Part shown: piece after piece, positions 23,315-31,660 of the stretch
Position numbering within the stretch: position 1 is the stretch's first letter
How the letters are laid out: each line of letters opens with the position of its first letter
NCBI GenBank assembly: GCA_002702065.1
Contig: NZXX01000013.1
Span: forward strand, 124,001-188,000
Direction: 5' to 3'
Source of the DNA: Anaerolineaceae bacterium
GTDB taxonomy: Bacteria; Chloroflexota; Anaerolineae; Aggregatilineales; Phototrophicaceae
Length of the DNA stretch: 64,000 nt
The notes under the pieces: generated by a model
Told to the model about the DNA's origin: nothing
Databases searched by the model: none
The model's input: only the letters and a program-made list of their open reading frames with translations
Translations under genes and position numbers: made by a program

Positions 23315-25048
23315 ATGCGTCGGAACACTTATCCAGGCAACATCCCAATCATTTTTACGGTCCTCATTTTGTTTGTCCTCATCATCACGCCGCTTTACGC
23401 ACAGGATGGTGGTAACGGCAAAGGGAAAGGCAAAGGCAAGAACCAGAATCAGGAAGTGACGGCGCCGGACCAAAGCGCCGAACAGCCCGCAGACTCACCG
23501 TCTGAGCCGGAACCCGCTTCGAGCGAGCCACGTCTGGCCTGCCAGAAAAACAACCCGGATCGCCTCGATTGTTCCAGCCTGGAAGTAACCGGCTATTGTG
23601 ATGGCACGACCGCCGTATTTGTGATCCGCAATACCGGCGAAAGCGGCGAAGGGGATATGGTGTCACCCACCGCGTATCAACTGCTGGAAAATGGCACGAT
23701 GGTCCAGAGTGGCTCCGTTCAGATCGGCGGCGGCCAGACGACCGAAATTCGGTACAGCGGCAGCGGCGACATCACACTCACCGTCGACCAGCAGGTCGGG
23801 CATCCCGGCAGCAGCCACCCACGTGTGACCCTGAACTGCGGCGCACCGGCGGAACCCACCACGGTGCCGACCGACCCGCCCACCCCAACCCAGATACCGA
23901 CTCAGCCGCCGACATCGACACCGACCACCCCACCCACGCCGACGCCTACCGAGGAAGTGACGCCGGAACCGACCCTGCCGCCGACCGCCACCCCCACCCA
24001 GGACGTGACGCCAGAGCCGACCTTCACGCCAACAGATGAAGCGCCGCGCCCGTCGCTCTATGCCATCAATTACTGCAACGAAGATGGCTCGGTCGGCTTC
24101 TACGTCGGCAATCGTGGCGACGCGATGACGGTGCCCGTTTATTACACCGTGACCGACAGCAACGGCAATATTCTGGAAGATGGCTGGATTCAGCTTGGTC
24201 TGTACGAAGGTTACACGATTGAAGTGGGGCCGGTCTATGGCACCGTGACGCTGCAAATCGGCGACGATATTCTGACGCAGGTCGCTGAGTGCTATACCCC
24301 TACCGAGGAAGTGTATCCGCCCAACCTGTACATCACCAACACGTGTGCCGATGGTGATGTGGTGATCTTCGAGATTCTCAATGTCGGCTACGCCATGACC
24401 GAGCCGATGTACTACACCGTGACCGATGTGTACGGCAATTATCTGGATGAAGGCTGGCTGCAGCTGGATTACTACGAAAGCATGACCATCAACGTTGGGC
24501 CGCAGTCCGGTCTGATCACGCTGGTGGTCGGGGATTGGTTGGCCTACAGCCAGGTCGAATGTTACGTGCCGACCGAGGAAGTCACCCCGACCGAAGCAGT
24601 GACGCCGGAACCGACCTTTACCCCTACAGCCACGCCCACCGACGAACCTACACCGGAAGTGACCCCCACCGCCGAAGTCACGCCAACGGAGGAAGTTACA
24701 CCAGAGCCGACGATTCCGCCAACCGGCACGACGAACCTGGCCTGCCAGAAGAACAACCCGGATCGGCTCGACTGCTCCAGCCTGGAAGTGACCAGCTACT
24801 GCGATGGCAGCACCGCCGTGTTCGTCATCTACAACTCTGGCGAAGCCGGTGAAGGCGACATGCTTCAGGCTACCGAGTACCGCCTGTTCCAGAACAACGC
24901 GCTGGTGGAAACCGGCACGGTCCAGATAGCGGGTGGTACCTGGACGACCGTGTCCTTCAGCGGTGGCGGCAGAATCACCCTGCAAGCCGACCAGCAAATC
25001 GGCCATCCGGGCAAGAGCCTGCCCCAGTCGACCCTGACCTGCGGCTAG
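23315..25048 (+). CDS. Secreted modular protein with PT-rich stalks and an A-B-B-A domain layout
   Basis: This 577-residue protein has a signal peptide or anchor (1-30, ending PLYAQ), a GKGKGKGK basic patch, and a symmetric build. Domain A (about 74-176, starting LACQKNNPDRLDCSSLEVT) is followed by a Pro/Thr/Glu stalk, domain B (about 247-328), domain B' (about 335-415), a second stalk rich in TPTEEVTPEPT, and domain A' (475-577), which repeats the A start almost residue for residue. A and B both contain paired Cys and GDM/YYTVTD motifs typical of small beta-sandwich surface modules. PT stalks of this kind are common in Chloroflexota cell-surface proteins. It probably spans or decorates the envelope; binding partner unknown. 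AGGAG precedes the ATG. Confidence 0.85.
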   Translation: MRRNTYPGNIPIIFTVLILFVLIITPLYAQDGGNGKGKGKGKNQNQEVTAPDQSAEQPADSPSEPEPASSEPRLACQKNNPDRLDCSSLEVTGYCDGTTAVFVIRNTGESGEGDMVSPTAYQLLENGTMVQSGSVQIGGGQTTEIRYSGSGDITLTVDQQVGHPGSSHPRVTLNCGAPAEPTTVPTDPPTPTQIPTQPPTSTPTTPPTPTPTEEVTPEPTLPPTATPTQDVTPEPTFTPTDEAPRPSLYAINYCNEDGSVGFYVGNRGDAMTVPVYYTVTDSNGNILEDGWIQLGLYEGYTIEVGPVYGTVTLQIGDDILTQVAECYTPTEEVYPPNLYITNTCADGDVVIFEILNVGYAMTEPMYYTVTDVYGNYLDEGWLQLDYYESMTINVGPQSGLITLVVGDWLAYSQVECYVPTEEVTPTEAVTPEPTFTPTATPTDEPTPEVTPTAEVTPTEEVTPEPTIPPTGTTNLACQKNNPDRLDCSSLEVTSYCDGSTAVFVIYNSGEAGEGDMLQATEYRLFQNNALVETGTVQIAGGTWTTVSFSGGGRITLQADQQIGHPGKSLPQSTLTCG

Positions 25049-25074
25049 TTCACCCCCGTTTTCCATAGATCATC

Positions 25075-25108
25075 ATGAGCAGTGCTGCGGCGCTGCTCAT
25101 TTTATTTG
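25075..25108 (+). terminator. Rho-independent terminator after the PT-rich protein gene
   Basis: ATGAGCAG (25075-25082) pairs perfectly with CTGCTCAT (25093-25100) and is followed by TTTTATTT. Confidence 0.88.
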
Positions 25109-25200
25109 GGCACCGGCGGGAAAATGGGTGTAACTGCATGAAACACGTTATAATCGCCGCAATACCATCCTGTTGATAATAATATTTGCAGGCCAGAGTG

Positions 25201-25518
25201 ATGAAGCTGATTGTGGCAGTTGTCGATGATAAAGACACGGATAAGGTGATGAAGGCCCTCACCGACGAACATATCGGGGTAACGTGCGTCAGCAGCACGG
25301 GCAACTTCATCATTCCCGGCAGTTCTACCTTGTTGATCGGGGTTGATGACGAACAGGTCTCACCGATTATGCGCGGCATTGCGGACCTGGCAGGCCCGCG
25401 TCTGACCCATGTCCCGCTGATGCACGCCGGTGACATCTCGTTCGCCAGCCACGTCGAAGTGCCCGTAGGCGGTTTTATGTCCTTTGTCCTGGATATTGAT
25501 CAGTTTGAGCAGGTTTGA
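25201..25518 (+). CDS. Cyclic-di-AMP receptor-like PII-fold protein (DarA/PstA family), copy 1
   Basis: This 105-residue protein begins KLIVAVVDDKDTDKVMKALT, with the glycine-rich loop STGNFIIPGSSTLLIGVDDEQV and C-terminal SFVLDIDQFEQV. This is the pattern of the DUF970/DarA group, PII-like trimers that bind cyclic-di-AMP in Gram-positive bacteria. Ligand binding here is inferred from family only. ATG 25201 is preferred over a TTG at 25186. A TATAAT at 25149-25154 gives a likely promoter. The second copy starts 3 nt after the stop. Confidence 0.82.
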   Translation: MKLIVAVVDDKDTDKVMKALTDEHIGVTCVSSTGNFIIPGSSTLLIGVDDEQVSPIMRGIADLAGPRLTHVPLMHAGDISFASHVEVPVGGFMSFVLDIDQFEQV

Positions 25519-25521
25519 ACC

Positions 25522-25794
25522 ATGTCGAAATTAATCCTCGCGATCATTTTTAATACCGAGGCTGTTGACCCGCTTTCGCAGGCCCTGCTCGACGCGGGCT
25601 ACGCCGTGACCAAGATCAGCAGTATTGGCGGGTTCCTGCGGCGGCAGAACACGACATTCGTCATCGGTGTGGAGGAAGCCAACCTGCCAGCCGCCATGAC
25701 CATTATCCGCGAAACCTGCGGCCCCTACAGCCGACCGGAAGGCCATGCCGCGACCATTTTTGTGCTGGATGTGGCCGAATTCGCCCAGGCCTGA
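25522..25794 (+). CDS. Cyclic-di-AMP receptor-like PII-fold protein (DarA/PstA family), copy 2
   Basis: This 90-residue protein is related to the preceding one: KLILAIIFNTEAVDPLSQAL, SSIGGFLRRQNTTFVIGVEE and C-terminal IFVLDVAEFAQA align with copy 1. It lacks the insertion that copy 1 carries before its last strand, so the two could form hetero-oligomers with different loops. Spacing of 3 nt shows co-translation. No kinase, channel or transporter target lies beside them. Confidence 0.8.
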   Translation: MSKLILAIIFNTEAVDPLSQALLDAGYAVTKISSIGGFLRRQNTTFVIGVEEANLPAAMTIIRETCGPYSRPEGHAATIFVLDVAEFAQA

Positions 25795-25875
25795 CCACCC
25801 AAATCTCAGGCGGCCTCGTTCGCTGCTTGTAGGCGACACGACCGATTCATTCCGTATCCCCCCACAGGAGGCATC

Positions 25876-26250
25876 ATGGCGAATACATTGCGGCTGATCA
25901 GCGGCACCCTGACACTGGACATTGAACTCAATGACGGGCCAACGGCGCAGGCGGTGTGGGATGCGCTGCCGATTGAAAGCCGGGCCAGCACCTGGGGCGA
26001 TGAAATTTACTTCAGCATCCCGGTTAAGCTCGAACAGGAAGCGAACGCCCGCGCCGAAGCCGCCGTTGGTGATGTCGCCTACTGGGCACCGGGCAGCGCG
26101 TTCTGTGTGTTCTTTGGCCGTACCCCGGCCAGCAGCGACGACACCCCGGTCGCCGCCAGCCCCGTCAATCACATGGGCGCTGTTCGCGGCGATGCAACTG
26201 TGCTGCGGGCCGTGCGCGATGGCGACCCGGTGCGGTTGGAACGGCTGTAA
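25876..26250 (+). CDS. Cyclophilin-like fold protein (TM1367/DUF3830-type)
   Basis: This 124-residue protein shows the small beta-barrel pattern of the TM1367 cyclophilin-like group: SGTLTLDIELNDGPTAQAVWDALP, STWGDEIYFSIPV, GDVAYWAPGSAFCVFFGRTP and a C-terminal strand. The group resembles cyclophilins in fold but usually lacks the prolyl-isomerase residues, and its role is unknown. A perfect AGGAGG sits just upstream of the ATG. A GNAT gene follows 14 nt after the stop and is probably in the same transcript. Confidence 0.75.
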   Translation: MANTLRLISGTLTLDIELNDGPTAQAVWDALPIESRASTWGDEIYFSIPVKLEQEANARAEAAVGDVAYWAPGSAFCVFFGRTPASSDDTPVAASPVNHMGAVRGDATVLRAVRDGDPVRLERL

Positions 26251-26264
26251 CGCGGGGTCTGCGG

Positions 26265-26849
26265 ATGATTGAAGGGAGCAAAATTGGCCTGCGCAAGCTG
26301 CACGTCGATGATCTGAATGTGTACCGGCAGTGGAACCAGCCGGGCCAGGCCTGGCAGGAACTGGATGGCCCCTATTACCCCAAACGGACGCCCGCTGAAG
26401 TCGAGGCAACCGTCGAAAACCTCAAGGCGCGCATCGAGGCCGACAACTGGCCGCCGGTACCGTTACGGCTGGTGATCGCACAGGCCGACTCGGACCGCAT
26501 GATCGGGCTGGTCAGCCGCTACTGGATCAGCGAGGAAACCCAATGGGCCGCCATCGGTATCGTCATTTACGACCCGGCCCACTGGCGGCACGGCATCGGC
26601 TATGAAGCGCTGGGGCTGTGGACGGATTACCTGTTCGAGCAGCAGCCGGACTGGGTACGCCTGGACCTGCGCACGTGGTCCGGCAATACAGGCATGATGC
26701 GGCTGGCGGAAAAACTCGGTTACACGTTGGAAGCGCGTTTCCGCAAAGCGCGTGTGGTCAACGGCCAGTATTACGACGGGCTGGGCTATGGCGTCCTGCG
26801 CGAGGAGTGGCAGGCGCACTTTCGCCTCGGTTTCCGGACCACCATTTAA
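26265..26849 (+). CDS. GNAT-family N-acetyltransferase (RimJ/RimL-like)
   Basis: This 194-residue protein has GNAT motifs in order: LRKLHVDDLNVYRQW at the N-terminus, IGIVIYDPAHWRHGIGYEAL (acetyl-CoA pyrophosphate loop HWRHGIGYEA) and LRTWSGNTGMMRLAEKLGY (motif B). It resembles the RimJ/RimL group, which acetylates N-termini or small amines. Substrate cannot be assigned. It is translated with the cyclophilin-like gene. Confidence 0.88.
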   Translation: MIEGSKIGLRKLHVDDLNVYRQWNQPGQAWQELDGPYYPKRTPAEVEATVENLKARIEADNWPPVPLRLVIAQADSDRMIGLVSRYWISEETQWAAIGIVIYDPAHWRHGIGYEALGLWTDYLFEQQPDWVRLDLRTWSGNTGMMRLAEKLGYTLEARFRKARVVNGQYYDGLGYGVLREEWQAHFRLGFRTTI

Positions 26850-26907
26850 TCATCACCCGTTCATCAATTCCTGATCCGCCTGCAAGGATTCCTCAAATCC
26901 GGCGTGA

Positions 26908-26925
26908 TACACTGATCTTAGTGTA
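26908..26925. promoter_or_regulatory. Inverted repeat upstream of the GH38-like gene, candidate operator
   Basis: TACACT (26908-26913) and AGTGTA (26920-26925) form perfect 6-bp arms around a 6-bp centre, 20 nt before the ATG at 26945. The position would allow a regulator to block initiation. No regulator gene is adjacent. Confidence 0.4.
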
Positions 26926-26944
26926 CACAATTGAGGCAGATTGC

Positions 26945-29518
26945 ATGACCCATCAACTTTCACGGCGGCAGTTTCTGGCAACCGGGCTGGCGGGGTTGGT
27001 CAGCAGCGGGCTGTTGCCAAAACATATTCATGCGCACGTTGTTCAGGCACAGGATGGCCGCAAACGGATCTACATCGCCATTGACGACCACACCGACTAC
27101 CTGTGGACCGCCGATGAAGAAACTTACCGGCAGGCTTTTCTGGAAATGCTGGATTATTACCTAGACCTGACCGAAGCCACCCAGGCCGAACCCGCCGAGC
27201 ATCAAAGCCGGTGGAACTGCGACGGCTCGTTCTGGCTGTGGACGTACGAAAAAAATAAAACCCCGCAGGAATTTGAGCGACTGATCGAGCAGATTCGCAG
27301 CGGCCATGTCAGCGTGCCGCTGAACGCCCTGCCGATCTGCCTGGGCGGTGCCCCTGCCGAAGCCGTCATTCGCGGCATGTATTATTCCGGGCACATCGAA
27401 CGCCGCTATGACCTGCGCTTCCCGCTGGTCTACTCGATGGAAAACCAGACTCTGCCCTATGGCCTGGTGTCGCTGTGGGCCGGGTCGGGCGGGCGCTATA
27501 GCTGGAAAGGCATCTGCGACTGTGCGACCAAAGTGCCCTTCGCCGGTGACCGCGAACATGATATTTACTGGTGGGAAGGGCCGGATAGCAGCCGCCTGCT
27601 GATGAAGTGGAACAGCTTTTATGGCAACGACTCGATGGGCGGCTATGCCGAAGCGCGCGACCCGGCGGGCGTGATCGAACTGGTCGACAACAACGGCGAC
27701 TTCCAGAGCCGCTACCCCTATGACGTGATCGGCGCGTTTGGCAAGGGGTGGGACGACCTCAAGACACTTACCGATGAGTTCGTTACCGTCGCCAAAGAAA
27801 AGACCAACGACAACCGGCTGGTCATTGTCTCCAACGAATCCGACTTTTTTGAAGATTTTGAAACGACTTATGGCGCGGACATCCCCACCATGAGCGTGGG
27901 CTATGGCAACGAATGGGAGCTGTACTGCGCGTCGCTGGCGGAGGTGTCGGCATCGGTCAAGCGCTCGGTGGAAAAACTGCGCAGCGCCGAAGCGATGGCC
28001 GCCTTGGTGAGCTTGCAGGACGCGGCATTCATGGATGGCCGCAGCGAAGCACGCGATCTGGCATGGATGAACCTCGGCCTGTACTGGGATCATGACTGGA
28101 CAGCAGACGGCCCGGTGCCGCGTGAAACACGGGGCAACTGGCAGCGGCGGCTGGCGACGGAAATCGCGGCCTATGTCGATACGCTCCATGCGGACGCCAC
28201 CAGCGCGCTTGGCGGTCTGGTGCAGGCACCGGACGACAACCCGGCCTTCTTCGTGTTCAACCCGCTGGGCTGGCCGCGATCCGATTATGCCGACTTGCCC
28301 TACGACGGTGCGGAAGACGTTCAGGTCATCGACGCGACCAGCGGCAGCGCCGTGCCGTGCCAGTTTGTGACGATTGACGGCGCCCGCACCCTGCGGATTC
28401 TGGCGCACGATGTCCCGGCGGCGGGGTACAAGGTCTACACGATTCAACCCGGCGCCGGCGAAGCCTTCCCCGATGCGGCAGCGGCCAACGGCAGCACGCT
28501 GGAAAATGACCGCTACAGCGTCACCTTCAATGAACGGGGCGCCATCGCCAGCCTGACGGACACGGTACGCGGCGAATTCGTGCGCGAGATCAATGGCGGC
28601 CTGCTCAACGACCTGGGCGACGGCAGCGCTAGCTTCACCGTCGAGAATCAGGGGCCGGTATCGGTGACACTGCGGGCGGATGTATCCGGCACGATTGCCC
28701 GCACCATACGTGTGACGCTGTACAGCGACATCGACCGCATTGATATTCACAACACCATCAACCAGAACTTTTCCGACGTGCTGGCGTGGCGGTTTGGCTT
28801 CGCCCTGGATAACCCACGTGCCTATCACGAGGAAGTCGGCGCGTTGGTCTGGGCGGAACTCGACAGCAATGGCGGCCAGTATGCCTCGCGCAATGCCCGC
28901 TACGACTGGCTGACGCTCAATCACTTTGTGGCGATGCAGGGCGCAGACCGGGGCATTACCCTGTCGAACCGCGATTGCTACTATATGCAGTTGGGCAACA
29001 GCACCGCCGACTATCTGGACACCAGCACGCCGCAGGTATCGGTGCTGGCCGGGGGTCAGGTCGATGGCGACGGGCTGGGCATCCAGAATCAGGGCGGTGA
29101 CAGCCAATTTGTGCAGCGGTTCGCCCTGCGCCCGCACGACTCATTCGCCCCCGCCGACTCCATGCGTTTTGCGCTGGAACACGGCAACCCGCTGGTGGCC
29201 GGTCCCATTAGCGGCGGCAGCGCCTACCCGGAAACCAGCCGCGCCTTTGTCGACATCACCGACCCGAACGTGCTGCTGTGGGCGCTCAAACCGGCGGAAG
29301 ACGGCATCGATACCGGCCTGATTGTGCGGGTGTGGAACGTCGGTCACGAGGCCGCCACCCTCAGCCTGGGCCTGCCGGGACGAACCATCTCCGCCGCACA
29401 GGAGACGACACACCTCGAAACGCCGCTGGCGTCTGTCGACGTGGTGGATAACCGCATCGAACAGCCGCTGAACCGGCAGCAGTTGAAGACCTTCTTGCTG
29501 CAAACCAGCGCCGAATAA
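26945..29518 (+). CDS. Tat-exported GH38-like alpha-mannosidase
   Basis: This 857-residue protein starts with a twin-arginine signal (SRRQFLATGLAGLVSSGLL), so it is probably exported folded. The catalytic part opens with IYIAIDDHTDYLWTADEETYRQ, the place where GH38/GH57-like enzymes have their metal-binding His-x-Asp, followed by long helical and beta segments and a central YWDHDWTADG. The C-terminal half is the large beta-sandwich of GH38 mannosidases (DNPAFFVFNPLGWPRSDY; LENDRYSV; NQNFSDVLAWRFGFALD). The active-site line differs from canonical SHTDIGW, so substrate may differ. ATG 26945 is chosen because it begins the Tat signal; an open frame upstream to 26618 only overlaps the GNAT gene. 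Confidence 0.78.
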   Translation: MTHQLSRRQFLATGLAGLVSSGLLPKHIHAHVVQAQDGRKRIYIAIDDHTDYLWTADEETYRQAFLEMLDYYLDLTEATQAEPAEHQSRWNCDGSFWLWTYEKNKTPQEFERLIEQIRSGHVSVPLNALPICLGGAPAEAVIRGMYYSGHIERRYDLRFPLVYSMENQTLPYGLVSLWAGSGGRYSWKGICDCATKVPFAGDREHDIYWWEGPDSSRLLMKWNSFYGNDSMGGYAEARDPAGVIELVDNNGDFQSRYPYDVIGAFGKGWDDLKTLTDEFVTVAKEKTNDNRLVIVSNESDFFEDFETTYGADIPTMSVGYGNEWELYCASLAEVSASVKRSVEKLRSAEAMAALVSLQDAAFMDGRSEARDLAWMNLGLYWDHDWTADGPVPRETRGNWQRRLATEIAAYVDTLHADATSALGGLVQAPDDNPAFFVFNPLGWPRSDYADLPYDGAEDVQVIDATSGSAVPCQFVTIDGARTLRILAHDVPAAGYKVYTIQPGAGEAFPDAAAANGSTLENDRYSVTFNERGAIASLTDTVRGEFVREINGGLLNDLGDGSASFTVENQGPVSVTLRADVSGTIARTIRVTLYSDIDRIDIHNTINQNFSDVLAWRFGFALDNPRAYHEEVGALVWAELDSNGGQYASRNARYDWLTLNHFVAMQGADRGITLSNRDCYYMQLGNSTADYLDTSTPQVSVLAGGQVDGDGLGIQNQGGDSQFVQRFALRPHDSFAPADSMRFALEHGNPLVAGPISGGSAYPETSRAFVDITDPNVLLWALKPAEDGIDTGLIVRVWNVGHEAATLSLGLPGRTISAAQETTHLETPLASVDVVDNRIEQPLNRQQLKTFLLQTSAE

Positions 29519-29584
29519 GCAACTGTTCCACCGCCTGTGGCGCGGCCCGCCGCGGTCGCCCACCGGCTGGTGCGCCAATTCTGC

Positions 29585-29590
29585 TATAAT
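29585..29590 (+). promoter_or_regulatory. Candidate -10 element for the Uma2 gene
   Basis: TATAAT lies 25 nt before the ATG at 29615; no -35 hexamer of quality is seen. Confidence 0.4.
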
Positions 29591-29614
29591 GGGGACATAT
29601 TCAGGAGGCCGCTG

Positions 29615-30145
29615 ATGGTCACTCATTCACGGATTGATATGGATGAATTTGTCGAACTGGTCGAGAACAACCCGGAAAAACATTTCGACTTCACCGCCGA
29701 TGGGGAGATTATTGAAGTGTCGCCCAAGCTTATTCATGGCCTCATTCAGGCAGAAATTGCCCGTGCTATCGGGAATTACTTACACCAGAACCACATTCCT
29801 GAGATTCGCGTTGCCACCGAAGTCGCCCATGATCTGAACGGCTGGCCTTGCCGCCCGGATGTCTCGCTCAATCGCATCACGGATGCGCAAATCCCCACCA
29901 CCGCCCCGCTGCTGGCGGTCGAAATCAAGAGCGACTCCAACAGCCTGAAAGACCTGCGCGCCAAAGCCCGTAAATATATCGAACATGGCACCCGCATGGT
30001 GTGGCTTATCTTCCCCGACAAGCGGCTGGTCGAGGTGTATGAGGCCGGGGCCGACGATCTGATCCTGACGGAGAAAGACACCCTCAACGGCGGCGCTGCC
30101 CTGCCCCACTTCACGCTGCCGGTGCAGGACATTTTTGTCGCCTAG
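29615..30145 (+). CDS. Uma2-family (DUF820) putative endonuclease
   Basis: This 176-residue protein has the PD-(D/E)xK core of Uma2/DUF820: RPDVSL (Asp82) and LAVEIKS (Glu103, Lys105), followed by KDLRAKARKYIEHGTRMVWL. Uma2 proteins are abundant in cyanobacteria and Chloroflexota; most are uncharacterised nuclease-fold proteins. The start at 29615 lies 6 nt after a perfect AGGAGG (29603-29608). The gene stands alone between a mannosidase and a metallopeptidase. Confidence 0.88.
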   Translation: MVTHSRIDMDEFVELVENNPEKHFDFTADGEIIEVSPKLIHGLIQAEIARAIGNYLHQNHIPEIRVATEVAHDLNGWPCRPDVSLNRITDAQIPTTAPLLAVEIKSDSNSLKDLRAKARKYIEHGTRMVWLIFPDKRLVEVYEAGADDLILTEKDTLNGGAALPHFTLPVQDIFVA

Positions 30146-30259
30146 CACCACAACCCCATTGCGCCGAAATAAAATATGTAATACCATCGGGCTAATCAGT
30201 AGAATTGAACATCCTTGAGACACCGGTCAAAGCGTCGGCGCATTTCGCAATCTCGTGTT

Positions 30260-31582
30260 ATGCCCCACTCTGAGCACCAACCCCCTCAGCCACTTCATCA
30301 CGAGTCCGACCCGACCATCCAAACCCTCTACCGGGCAGCAGCCAGCGGCACGGTGCCGGCCATGTCACCGGAACAGGTCCTTCAGCTCCAACGGCAGCAT
30401 GGCAACCAATTTGTGCTGAGTCTGTTGAAGGCCCGTACAGGCAGCGCCAGTGCGATCCAGCGCGACGCCCTGGAACAGAACACGACGCAGGCGGAACGTA
30501 AAAAGCTACAGATCGCCTCGCTTGCAAGCGTCGGGGTAAAAACAGCCGACGAACTCAAAGCGATGTTCAAGGACAAAGCGGAAGCCCGTCTGCCCGTGGA
30601 TGATGTGGTGTTTGACTCGACGATTGCTGCCGGGGTACAGAACGGCCTCAAGCACATGGCGGTTGAACTGATCGCCAATAGCAACCTCCCCTTCAATACC
30701 ATCATCAGCCTTGCGTTGAATCTGAAACCCTTCGGCGGGGTCAATGGTGTTTATCGTTTCACGCTGGTGCAGCGCACCGGTACGAGCAAACCCCAGAAGC
30801 AGTTAATCATCGAGCAGGCCGGCGACAAGCCACCCGCCAAACTGAACAAAGCCGGTATCGAGGCACAGCAGAAACGCTTCGACCAGTACGAACTGCAATG
30901 GGGGCAGGGTTTTGCCGCAGACGATAATAGGGCGCTGCTGCTGAAGGCGCTGGCACGGATGCCGGACCCGGTGCTGGAGCGTATCCGAGGGGTGACGTTT
31001 GTTCGCCGGGAGCAGGGTGGCGGCGCGCGTAACGAACCGGGGCACTATGACCCCAACACCCATACCATTGAATTTTTCGGCGCGGCGTTTCATGAAACCC
31101 TGAATACGGTCGATGCAGGCGGCGCCAGCGGGTTTGACTATGTTGTGACACACGAGATCAGCCATGCGGTCGATTACGAACAATATACGCGGCTGCGGGT
31201 GAAGGTCGCCGAGTTGGCGAAGCAGCTGGCCGAAGCCCAGAAAGAAGCTAAAAAAGTCGATCTGGATGACTATGACCTCAACAATAAGCCGTCGGACAAG
31301 CGCAAGGCCAAAGATCAGAAAGTCAAGGACTTTCAGGCGGAAATCAACAAGGCACGTGATGCATTCAACAACATGAAGCAGAGCATCGATGTCAACCGGG
31401 GCGGCGGGCACACGAACAATGCGGCATATGAACAGGCCAAAGGCAACGCCATTTCCAAGTACGGCGGCACCAAACCGGTCGAGGGCTTTGCCGAGATGCT
31501 GTCGATGTATATCCTCGATCCAAAACTGCTGAAGTCCTTGCGCCCCGAAGCCTTCGCCTACTTCGAGAGGACCATTAAATAG
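30260..31582 (+). CDS. Zinc metallopeptidase with an N-terminal injection-system-cargo-like motif
   Basis: This 440-residue protein has an N-terminal VLQLQRQHGNQFVLSLLKA, matching the LQRxxGNxxVxxLL signature often found before DUF4157 or toxin domains in extracellular contractile injection system (eCIS) cargo. The catalytic motif is HEISH (298-302), with Glu412 in EGFAEMLSMY as the likely third zinc ligand. Between them lies an unusual charged coiled insertion of about 60-70 residues (AELAKQLAEAQKEAKK). There is no signal peptide. ATG 30260 has no clear ribosome site; TTG 30215 is an alternative. No sheath, tube or baseplate genes occur in this window, so delivery by an eCIS is only a hypothesis. 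Confidence 0.75.
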   Translation: MPHSEHQPPQPLHHESDPTIQTLYRAAASGTVPAMSPEQVLQLQRQHGNQFVLSLLKARTGSASAIQRDALEQNTTQAERKKLQIASLASVGVKTADELKAMFKDKAEARLPVDDVVFDSTIAAGVQNGLKHMAVELIANSNLPFNTIISLALNLKPFGGVNGVYRFTLVQRTGTSKPQKQLIIEQAGDKPPAKLNKAGIEAQQKRFDQYELQWGQGFAADDNRALLLKALARMPDPVLERIRGVTFVRREQGGGARNEPGHYDPNTHTIEFFGAAFHETLNTVDAGGASGFDYVVTHEISHAVDYEQYTRLRVKVAELAKQLAEAQKEAKKVDLDDYDLNNKPSDKRKAKDQKVKDFQAEINKARDAFNNMKQSIDVNRGGGHTNNAAYEQAKGNAISKYGGTKPVEGFAEMLSMYILDPKLLKSLRPEAFAYFERTIK

Positions 31583-31660
31583 ACGGCTCGAAAGCCCCGG
31601 CAAAACACGCTACACTCTGTGGGTGATGCCATCTACCCATCACCACACGCGAGGGATGCC

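Noticed and set aside
26618..26944. N-terminal extension of the GH38-like frame back to 26618
   Set aside because: It overlaps the GNAT gene in another frame; the Tat signal starts at 26945, so the extension is not real coding.
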